Of a stretch of 64,000 bases of DNA, positions 13,338-23,664 are shown in pieces. A program made the position numbers and the translations under genes. The stretch's first letter is position 1; every line of letters starts with the position of its first letter. The notes under the pieces are model-generated. The model did not search any database. It was not told the origin of the DNA and was given only the letters and a program-made list of their open reading frames with translations. Origin of the DNA: Gremmenia infestans (lineage: Eukaryota > Ascomycota > Leotiomycetes > Helotiales > Hamatocanthoscyphaceae); assembly GCA_032629725.1 (NCBI GenBank), contig JAFEVB010000005.1:1116001-1180000 (forward strand), in the 5' to 3' direction.

Positions 13338-14320
13338 GGTTTGAAAAGTTGCTGGAGAGCAGAGAAAGAAACAAGAGGAATAACAACTGCAGAGAGCACT
13401 TTTGTCGTACCCAAGGAGAAAGTAACCTTTTACCAAGGGCCAAGACGCCAAGGTATGCGCACTGCAGAGGCACTAGCCAATGAACAACATATGCCGGCCT
13501 TCCAAATGTAGTCTGGCTACGATTTGATGCCATCCAGCTGAGAATCCGAATCGGCCGGCCTTCCAGATGTAGTCTGATAACAATTTGACGCCATCACCTC
13601 GAAACAAGATAGATACCTTATCAAGGGAAATCATCTCGGACGAAGGTGTCATGCCGGCGCTACCGGAGGGAAACAAGATCGGCAGATGCCGTTTAGGAAG
13701 TTCCATAGTTGGGCTAGGTTGGACATGGACTCATGAAGGTGCGCAGGGTTGGATGCAAGGGCCGTGCCATTTAGGAAAGAGGCTAATATTACAAGGTTCA
13801 AGGATGCCACCTGTGTGGCGTCGGCTGAGGCGCGGATTAGTTTGTACGGAGTAATAAGCTTATCTAGTAGGTACTAGGTACTTGAGATACTACTCGAGTG
13901 ACCTACTACTATATCTGAGAATGCGAAGATAATTACAGAGTAGTACATCAAACCAAAGGTGACATCATATACGGTTTGAATGCTCTATACGAGCTCACAT
14001 TGCACGTTTCATAATTTTCACGGTTGCCAAGTAAGACCTGTCATAATGTGATAGGCCGTAAGAGGGTTTGTGTCAATTGGAATTGGAAAGCCTGGTACGA
14101 GATACTAACTCCACACTGTACCCGAATACCCCGTACTCGTACCAACAGCACTGGAGTACAGGGATTTACGTGGCCATCCACCTCAGGGATAGCTCGGACC
14201 CTGCACTGCACTGTCGATTATCGATGACGATCATTGCATTTATCGTTGATTTATTTGATAGTTTTTAATTATAATTATGCAATATACTTTTCTAGTATGC
14301 ATACAATATCTTGGCACCTC
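13338..14320. other. Intergenic region with a short direct duplication
   Basis: Sequence between the AT3-like gene start and the glycosyltransferase gene end. It contains a two-copy direct repeat (13494-13594) and one TACGGAGTA copy (13845-13853). No gene is visible. Confidence 0.5.
13494..13594. repeat. Two-copy imperfect direct repeat, 59-bp offset
   Basis: A segment of about 42 bp beginning GCCGGCCTTCCA and ending TTTGA(T/C)GCCATC occurs at 13494-13535 and again at 13553-13594 with about five differences. It lies 160-260 bp upstream of the AT3-like start codon, so it may contribute to that promoter. Confidence 0.8.
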
Positions 14321-15897
14321 TCAACCTCTTCTCGTAGCTTCCCATTTCACAAAGTGACTAATTTGCCGTGCATGTCCGAAAAGCCCCATCACCGCAGTCA
14401 GCACAAGTTGAATGGGAAAGGTGACTGTAAAAACGGCAATCGTCCACCATCGAATAAACTCTGATCTGGTGTGGAAAGTGATATACAGTGTGCCGAAAAG
14501 AGAAACAAGACTAAGACATCATGTTAGCTGTCAATTTCAGAAAAGTACAAGTAGCAAGCATACCTGAGAATAAAGAGCCACCATGCCACCGGGTACTGAA
14601 AGAAGACCAATTTATAGAGCTCAGAGCCAGATTTTGGAAAGTCGGTGATGACGATACTGAAGACAAGACACAGGTATTGGGAAATGAGGTAGTAACTGGA
14701 TTCCCGAACCCAAAGAAGTGAAAGTAGTCCGAATCGCTGGCGTACGGTTCGAGTATTGCCCTCCACCTCGCTCGGTTTCCAGATGAGATTCGCGTGTCGG
14801 ATACTAGCCTGCACCCACCCCTGAGACCAACGCAGCCGTTGTTTCCAAAACGCGAACCACGACGTGGGAGCAAGCTCAAATGAGGTAACATTGAGATCAT
14901 GTACCACATTTGCCCCATGACCAAATGCTCTGAGGGCAGAGTCAATGTCCTCCGTAAGCATCGTTTCATCCATCTTCAATTCCTTTAGCAATTCCGTTCT
15001 CCAGTAACCATTGGAACCGCAAAATAGGCCAAAGTCGAACATCGTTGATCGCCCTGGATGCGAGACGGCATAGATCTTGTCGAATTCAACCGCAATCATG
15101 GCCGTCATCAGGTTTGTATCCGCGTTGAAAATAACGCACCGTCCTTGAACGATGTCTACTTTTTTGTCTGATGTCAAACGTTCCATTGCCCATCTGGGGC
15201 CGTACGGATGGGGATAGTGATCGCAATCATAGATGGCTGAAACGTCAGCCCCGGTGTCGAGAGAACAGTAGAAGTTGATATTATCGGCCTTCGACTTGGA
15301 ATTGGGAACTTTGATTACCCTCAACTCTGGGTGTTTCAGAGCCAAGTTGTGCATTTCGCTTTCCAGTGGTTCGATGGGGTAAGGAGTGTTGTAAAGAACG
15401 TTGATGCAGAGTTTGTCTCTTGGATAGATGATTTTCTCGAGCATGTAATAGATGCGATCCATAATGATGTCTTGTTCATTTGGCAAATAGGCTACGATGT
15501 TAATGTCCAATGTAAGGAGGTCGGCATCAGGCGTTGGGAAGATCCAGTTGTTTGCTGCCACCTTTGCGGCAGCCTTCTTGGCTGCATGAACCGGCCCAAC
15601 GCTCATCATTGCCTCAACAACGGTGGCACTGGCTATGTAGGTGTTGGTCATAAGATAGAAGAACCAAAAGACCTTTATAACCCCAGAAGATGCGACGATA
15701 TAGATGCATATTGAGAAGGCAAAATATGATGTTACCAAACAGAAGGGGGTCCAATCCTGAACACCATCTGAAGCTGCAGTCAGGGCCGAAGAAACATCTC
15801 TGAAGAGTATGGCAAGGCTTGATCGAATTCGTGATGTCCGCGATGGACGACTTGTGCCCTCAAAGACATCGTTTGTGCTAACGGTTGATATTTCCAT
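14321..15897 (-). CDS. Processive family-2 glycosyltransferase (polysaccharide synthase)
   Basis: Two exons, 15897-14564 and 14510-14321, joined over a 53-nt intron (GTATGC, CTAAC, TAG), giving 507 residues. The ATG at 15897 has ideal context (GCCGCCATGG); an in-frame ATG at 16011 would add 38 residues. Hydrophobic segments near residues 49-98 precede a cytosolic GT2 core with KADN (about 203-206), DCD (224-226), TED (315-317) and QRLRW (353-357). These are the nucleotide-sugar, acceptor and QxxRW motifs of processive synthases such as cellulose, hyaluronan and chitin synthases. C-terminal membrane segments follow, one in exon 2. The protein is shorter than chitin synthases, so the product is more likely another cell-surface or extracellular polysaccharide. 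Filamentous-fungal GT2 proteins required for hyphal growth on solid surfaces are a possible relative. It shares an upstream region with the divergent GH16-AT3 gene. Confidence 0.88.
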
Positions 15898-16982
15898 GGC
15901 GGCGTGAGCTCCTCTGTGTGAAGTTGATGATGGAAACTTGGAGAATTGATGGATGAGTGAAGCCAAGACAACGAGGCAAAACAGAGAGCAACATAGTGAG
16001 ATTCTATGCAATAATTAAGCTTGAGCGGGCCAAGATATTGAACGTTGCTTATCACAGAGTACTGTAAAGTGCCGATGGACAACCTGCCGCTCCGGGATAG
16101 CCTAGCCGAAATACAAGGATGGCCAGCAAATCGGGTGGAGCTTCGGACTAAGTCATCTCGGAAAGTGTATAGAAAAGAGTGTAGCAGATATGGATAGTTT
16201 TCATAAGTGGTGCATACTTTTGACCAATGGATATGGTCGGATGATTTTTTTCAGCTTCTGAACGAAACAACTACCTAGCTAGGTAAGTCGGAAAATAAAG
16301 ACTTCTTTCACGTCCGAGAAAAGCCACTTTGCGATCCGCGCGGCGGCTGCGCGTGTGTTGATCCTTCCGCATTAGCAAATTTTGGCACTGGAAAGGGGAA
16401 ATGGCCAAAATGGCATATCTTAAAATCGAAAAGATCAACACGAGATGCGCCTTGCGTGGAAGGCAGGGTTCAAGATGTGATTTTCCCCTGCCCCAGGTGC
16501 ATGCACCAACGGCTTGGCAGCGGTCTCCATCCTTATCTGCTACTCCATAGATGCATCTGCAGGGAAGCTTCTTGGCCAGGTTGCGAGGTTTGTTTTCTGA
16601 TCAATACCAATTACGGCCATTATTATTGTAAGAGCATTGACTCCTAAAAGTACATGCCCCTTTTGGCTTCACACGGCTAATAAGCGTTTAGGATATACTG
16701 TAAATCAAGATCAGGTGAAGTTATAAGTGGATTACCCTGGTGGCAGCTCCCGCTTCAAGCATGTGCTGCAAGGGAATCAAACTTTGATTCCTTGTTTCTT
16801 TTTGAAGATCTCTTCATTGAGCTGGTAGCTTCTCGGCGCTCTTATCAACCGCCAGTGCATCGCTCCACACCTCCGTGAATGGAAAGCCAGTTACTAGCAC
16901 CTTTACGCCTCATCTTCCATTTATCTTGTCCACCATTGCCAAGTCTGTTCTCTTCCTGTATCTGCATTTACCCGTTCCAAAG
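15898..16982. promoter_or_regulatory. Divergent promoter region of the polysaccharide locus
   Basis: About 1.1 kb separates the start codons of the glycosyltransferase (minus) and the GH16-AT3 fusion (plus). No gene is visible. Shared regulation of the two divergent genes is inferred from arrangement only; I did not find a convincing operator motif. Confidence 0.45.
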
Positions 16983-19900
16983 ATGTCTTTTTTGACCTTC
17001 ACTGTAATCTGCTTCTTGTCGTTTGTTGTTGCGCAACAACCAGCCGCCCAAGATGTTGCCAACTGCACGTGTGGCTTTTACAACCCGCAAATCGATATGG
17101 TCTTTACTGATAGCTCTATCATCTATTTCAACGAAACGGATACCATACCAGACGATCTTGTTGTCGAATCATTTGAGCACAAGTATGATCGGGGCTGGAA
17201 TGCCGTATACCGTCAAGGCGCTGCGAAGGAGAACGTAGAAATTGCCAACGACACAACAGCCCGCAATCTTCAAGGTCTAGCAGTTTACTGCGACCCTTCG
17301 GACAAGAATGGCCTTGTTGTTGGTGGCAGTCTTCGAACTGCACGTCAGGATCTTTTCTTTGGCTCTTTCCGGACCTCGATGAGAGCTCCACGGAAGTGGC
17401 TGGATGGCTCAGCGTTGTCTATGCTTCTGCAACATAACCAAACCGAAGCTTGGAACATGGATGTAATGAACACGGACAACAGTAGCTGGGCCTGGGTGTC
17501 TATGCTTGCTGAGGGCCAGTTCTCTGATGTCTGGCTTGGAAAGAACTTTACAGATCTCATGGCTGCCGACATAATTCCCTGGAATTACACAGAATACCGT
17601 GTGGATTGGACACGTGACCGTATCGACTATTATATTGGCGGCGAGTTGATGCAAAGTTTCACTACGGAGATTAATGGCACTTTGCCCATGACCCCAGCAG
17701 CTCTCCGCTGGCAGCACTGGTCGCTTGGAAACCCTTTGGTAGGCTTATTCTCATGCTCCTATTTCTTGGGGGGAGCTGGAAGCTGGAGCCTATACTCCAG
17801 TGCATCAGCTTTCTCTAAGCACTTGAAGTTTTCACCGTGCTAATATGTTGGACAGAACACTCAAGGGCCGCCAGGACACCGCTCACAGGCAAACATTGGC
17901 TGGACACGACTCTTTTTCAATTCTTCTGTATCAACCGACGAGGAACGCGAGGCATTCGACCAAAGATGCACTCCAACTGCGGCTTGTAGTATGGATGATA
18001 TTACTCTTCGCGGGTCTTCCCATTACCCCCCTGAAGCACTCAAGCCTTGGAAACAACATAATCCAAAGTGGAAGATCCCATGGACTCCTCTCATAATTGA
18101 TATTGTCTTTCTTTCGATCTCTCTCATTTTCACTGCGAAGTCTTTTGGACGAAGACTCTCCTGGACGAAGGTCTACGCCATTTTGAGGATCTCCAAGGCA
18201 AAACAAACCCCTTCTTTGCACTCTACGACTGCAACCGATCCATTTGCAGATCCTGAGAAGAAGGATGCGGATGTCCAAAGTACCGCCGGTTCTAGTTCGG
18301 AGGGGGAATCCCCAAGGCTGCCAAGAGAGCCATCTTACGTCAGCTTTGTCCCTCCACCAACATATTCCGGTGCGCACACACCGGCTCCTGAATATCAGAC
18401 GCCGTTCACTTCTCAAAGGCCGTCACGGGACAATTCCGAGGTTGACCTGGCACTTCAACCGCTGCCTCGTTCTGATTCTGTGGGAAATCTCTACATGAAA
18501 TCAAGACCCCACCCGACATTGCCACGTGCGGCCATAAATGCTGCAAAGTATTCAAAAGAGGGCCTTCAGATCTCCCGTTCTTCTAGTAATGGGTCGTTGG
18601 CTAGAATCGATGCCACTCCCACTGACTTCGATGCGATAACGCCGATTCCTGCCACATCTATATACTCACCAACTTCGGCACCAACTTCGGCACCTTCTTC
18701 AAGCCTTCCAACAGTCCTGGAACCAACTTTCGCAACAAAATCAGCAAATGATCAGCCCCAAAGCACTGCAGATGGGAAGAAACCCGAAGTTACGGTTAAC
18801 GTTGCAGTTGTTGGAGAAACAAAAACCAACCCTCAACCTCCCAAGCAGCAGCGTGTGGACTATCTTGCCGGCTTCATTGCAATGAGTGCTATTCTCGTGA
18901 CAATGAATCACTTTGGCTTGACTTTCTGGGCAGCAGTCATTATTCCATCCGTACGTCCACATTACAAAAGTGAAACGTGGGCCAGAAAGACAATTGCAAC
19001 ATATTTCCTCGACCCTCTATGGATTGGACCATTTCTCATGATATCTACACGCTTCCTCACGTCGAACTATCTACGAACCGGTAAATTGGACAACATGGCC
19101 CAGAAGATTGTTGCGCGCCCATTCCGTCTCTTGGTTCCTGTAGCCTCTATTGCAACACTTGAATACTTCCTTATGGACGCTGGAGCTCTTCACTGGCTCG
19201 AGTACCTGCCATCTGTCACGTGGTCTCCATGGCCTTTTACCACAATTGTCCAAAATCCTGGCGTGTTTATAAGTGAGATCATTCAGCTTGCGTACCTGAT
19301 TCCCAACGCTGCTCCCATGATTACCTACAACTATTGTACAGGTGTTCTTTGGACAATTCCCGTTCAACTACAGGGTGCTTGGCAAACACTACTTGCACTT
19401 ATCATGGTCCGCGAATGCAAAAGCCCTGTAAAGAGATTCCTCTTTTACGCTTTATGTATTTCACAGCACTGGTATGGTCTTTCTTGGGGAAGCTATTACT
19501 ATGCTGGCGTACTTTTGGCGGACTTGGACATAACCTTCAAGTACAAAGACTGGCTCCATCCCAGACCCTGGGTTTATTATCCAGTCCTGTGTTTCCTGAT
19601 CGCAACTGCACTCGGCGGCTTTTCCCTCGACCTTGTAACACAGTGGACTGGTGTCAATTACGCAGAAAGCGAATACGGATGGTAATTAACCCCTTCCCCC
19701 CCATCTTGATTCTAGTGTGTTGGGATCTATGAGGTCATTTTCATAACCTCGCTCATTCTCTTCAAAAAGAATACAGCGCTAATAATTTGTAGGCACCCGG
19801 ACACAGAGACTGGCCTCAGCATCTCTCAGGCAGGAAAAGCCGTGTATCCGGATTACTTTATCCCACGACTAAACGCACTCATAACAACGGTCAGCATGCA

Positions 19901-20387
19901 ATTGGTTGTTGAGATCTGCCCAGCTATTCAAAAAGTCCTCTCAATCAAACCTCTACAGTGGCTTTTCCCTCATGTCTTTACAATTTACTTGATCCACGGG
20001 TTTATCTTTTGGTCCGTGGGATCATGGGCCATGGTTTCAATATTCTCCTATGGGTGTCCGTACTGGCTATGTGTACTCTTGACATGGATCATTTGTTACG
20101 GGACATTACTCGGTAGTCTACCTCTTTTGACGCCGCCAATTGAGGCGATGGGGAAAAAGTTGACGCTAAACATTTGGGAGAATGCTAGTCAGGACCCTGT
20201 GCCAAGAAAGCCGACCACATTCCCTTTTGGCAAGGAACTGTTCGTAAGGGACCTTAACTCTTCGAGGAGCTCAGCTTCTGGGGAGTCTTCGATCGATGAG
20301 AAGGACGGCAATCCATTCGCTGACCCTGATAGCAAGGGCAAGGGCAAAGGCGATGTGAAAGTGAAGGAGGAAGAGGTGTGTGTTTAA
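16983..20387 (+). CDS. GH16-like domain fused to AT3-like membrane acyltransferase
   Basis: Three exons (16983-17738, 17856-19681, 19793-20387; introns 117 and 111 nt) give 1058 residues. The ATG at 16983 directly precedes a signal peptide (hydrophobic to about residue 17, then AQQ). Residues 25-320 form a secreted GH16-like jelly-roll domain with several N-glycosylation sites and paired Cys. Where active GH16 enzymes have E-x-D-x-x-E, this protein has N158-M-D160-V-M-N163. A membrane segment at about 331-350 is followed by a Ser/Pro/Thr-rich linker to about 585. An AT3-like block of about ten membrane segments then runs to about 1000, with a Lys/Glu-rich cytosolic tail. The first AT3 helix keeps the His but has Ile where the Arg usually is. 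Likely role, inferred: holding or modifying the product of the neighbouring glycosyltransferase at the cell surface. Both halves splice into one frame, so the fusion looks real. Confidence 0.82.
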
Positions 20388-21672
20388 TGTGCCCTTGATG
20401 GGAAGATGCAATGTATATAGGATTAGATTTTACATCGTACAAGCTAAGCTTGGTACAACTAGACGTCATTTACATGTATTCCTTTATGTTTGTTTTGGTT
20501 GATAGAGAAGTCTTGTGTAGCCTAAAACCAGGCCTCAGTATCAGGACCCCACGCTTTTGCAAAAGTATTACTAGCAAAAATTATGTATGACCTTAGTCCC
20601 GTGTATGCTATTGGATAAGAACAATGAAGTTGGTTCTGCAGTCCCTGATCGTCGGATATCAGGCGTTATTCTGCATTTTAATACCGTCAACTATTTTGCG
20701 GCTTTTGTAATAGATATTTCCCTCAATACTGAATTTTCTATGAAGCTTCTAGTTGTACAGTCTTGAGTTACTATTTTATATCCTTTAATCTGCGGTCATA
20801 ATTTGCTTTTATTAGTAGGCCAGGGTTTTCTACAGTAGGGCTCTGGAAAGCTGAAGCCAACTTCCGAAAGCGAAGCTTTGCCCTACCTCAGAACCACTTA
20901 TCGGGCCTATATCCCTCAAAACGAACTTTACGGCACCCAGCGAAGCTGTTCGAGAACCGCTCAAATGGCACTGCATACAATGTGTAACCATTCCATGGAG
21001 CTACACTACTCTACGCCGTGACATCTAGCTTTAAAAAGAAATTATTCCAGCTCCTATGAGACGTTCTCTTGGAGAGCTTCGAATCCGGGGGTATATGGGA
21101 CAATTGCTGCTGGCATACCCGTGCGCCAGATGAAAGATAGCGGTATCACTACAGATGGGAGTTTCAAGTATTGTGCTCTAATGTTATTATGACCGCGGGT
21201 TCAGGTCATACAATCCTGCTAAATGAACAGCAGACAGACGCCCCCGATTTACGCTTGTGCGACTTGCCATCATCGACTTTTGATGTACGACTTGACTGGC
21301 ACATTATTACTGGTGCATCTCTTTCTATCCAGTGTGATTCCGTTAACACCCGGTACATTTCAAGCCTTTTTCAGGGATACGGGGGCAACAAGAAGCGCGG
21401 CTTCTCAGAAGAATTATCAAGTTTCCGGTCATGTAACACTTCATGTAGCACTGCTTCCGCTTTATTACAGGCCCGTCACCCAAGAATGAAAGCACTCTTT
21501 CCCACATAATAATTCTTACTATCGCACATTACGTGTGTTCTTCAGAGGTTAGGCCGACATATTCCTGCTATTACTTCTGAAAATTCAGTATACTGGGCAC
21601 TCAGTAAAGCGATTTGCCCGTGGGAATTCTTACTTCATCGCTTAACACATTTGATCGTCTCCTGTCGCCAAA
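20388..21672. other. Intergenic, no gene seen
   Basis: About 1.3 kb between the fusion gene and the permease. Two overlapping frames around 21171-21509 have no recognisable features and look like chance. Confidence 0.45.
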
Positions 21673-23458
21673 ATGGAATCGATGGAGAAAAGTGTGGATA
21701 CGGAAGGAGTTAGACAGATTCCTTCTATGAATGATAATGGCAGGATGCAAGATATTGGGGAGGAATCTCGTCGAGCCACGGAGTTGGAACATCGCATGTC
21801 CTTTAAACAGGGCTTGAAGCTATACCCGAAAGCCCTTGGATGGTCGTCATTCTTTTCTCTTGGTATCATCATGGCATCTTTCGACCCTCAACTACTCGGA
21901 AGCTTATACGCGACACCAGCATTCCAAAAAGATTTTGGCATACTGTTCAATGGAGGGTATATAATCACTGCATCCTGGCAGACTGCTTTGGGGATGGGAA
22001 ATCCTCTAGGCCAAATCGTTGGGGCTCTTCTCGCAGGATATCCCTTGGAATGGTATGGCCGTAAAAAGGTGAGGACATCCTGGACCAAAACTCCCAGGCT
22101 AAATCTTCTAGACATTCGGGGTTAGTGTAATCGGAACATCAGCATTCATATTCAATCAATTCTTTGCCAGGAGCCTCCCAGTACTTCTCGTTGGAGAACT
22201 TATCGGAGGTCTAATCCTCGGCATGTATGTTACTATCGCCCCAACCTACGCATCTGAAGTGGTTCCAATTGCGCTTCGCGGTCACCTTACAGCATTTATC
22301 AACCTCTGCTTCGTGATTGGCCAATTACTGGCAAATGGGGTGATTGCTGAGACTTCTCAATTGAATAATCACTGGGCCTATAGTGCTCCATTCGCGCTCC
22401 AATGGCTCTGGCCTGCCATTATTCTTTTAGGACTTCCATTCGCTCCTGAATCACCGTGGTGGCTGGTCAGGAAACAAAGATACGAGGATGCCGAAACGTC
22501 CCTCAATCGTTTATCTTCATCGTCTGTTAATAACAAGTTAACACTAGCAATAATGATAGAAACAGATAGGCTGGAATATGAAATGGAGACTGGAACTGCA
22601 TATTTGGATTGTTTCAAGAAGGTTAATTTGCGGCGAACAGAAATCTCAATCGGCGTTTTTGTCATCCAGGCACTAAGTGGTATTTATCTTATTAATTATG
22701 CTACTTTGTTTTTCCAACGTAAGGTTACTCGTCTCCCCCTCAAGATCTATCAATAACCTTTTGTAGTTGCTGGTTTAGATAACAGACAGTCATTCGATAT
22801 GAGTGTCGGTCTATTGGCAGTAGGCTTCGTTGGAACTTGTATAGCTTGGTGTCTTCTTTCCGTGTGGGGTCGCCGCCGCATCTATAACATTGGACTCGCT
22901 TTGATGACAGTAGTTATGTTTGCTATTGGCTTCCTGGATCTTGCACCAGACTATTTAAACAAGAAGGGAGACATTTGGGCTGAATGTATTCTTATGGTAC
23001 GTTATATTTGTGACCAAATTTGTTACATTTACACCTTTTGACTGACTCTGCAATGTTAAGATGATTTGGAATTTGCTCTTTAACATTTCAGTCGGTCCTA
23101 TCTGCTACACGTTTATTTCTGAAGTATCCGCTACTAAACTCCGTACCAAGACGATCGCTATCGCGACCGCAACTCAGGCAGTCTTTGCAATTGGCATGAC
23201 AGTTGGTATTCCATACATGATAAATCCAGACCAAGGAAACTGGAGAGGAAAGATGGGATTTTTCTTTGGTAAGTTCGTTCTTGTTCGCAAAAGGCTCTAT
23301 TCTAACCAATTATTTTTCAAGGCGGATTATCTGTTGTTAGTCTTGTATGGTGCTGGTATAGAATCCCAGAGACACAAGGGCGAACGTATGAGGAGTTGAA
23401 TCTGATGTTTGAAAGGAAGGTGAAGACAAGGGCATTCAAGAACTATAAAGTGGTATAA
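21673..23458 (+). CDS. MFS sugar permease, alpha-glucoside (MAL) type
   Basis: Five exons (21673-22068, 22112-22718, 22767-22996, 23061-23268, 23322-23458; introns 43, 48, 64 and 53 nt) give 525 residues, normal for the family. The start AAAATGG at 21673 is good. The protein has twelve expected membrane spans and sugar-porter signatures: WYGRKK after span 2, a PESPWWLV segment before the central loop, WGRRR after span 8 and PETQGRTYEEL after the last span. The first span region (YPKALGW, then SFDPQLLGSLYA.PAFQ) is typical of yeast maltose/alpha-glucoside permeases. Proton-coupled import of an alpha-glucoside at the plasma membrane is the likely role; the exact sugar is not readable. It ends about 200 bp from the convergent subtilase gene. 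Confidence 0.9.
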
Positions 23459-23664
23459 AAAAGTCACAAGGCGTGAAAGGACAGAGGGTATCAGAGTTTT
23501 GTATGTGAATATAATCATTTATCTCTATGTTGAGTTGATCAGAGGTAGTGTTGATTAGATGGTAGGTTTAAACAGAATATAATCTAAAATGGAAAACACA
23601 AACATTATTATTACCGAATCTTTCTTAAACAGATGACGTCCTGCAAGGCCGAACCAAAAAATGC

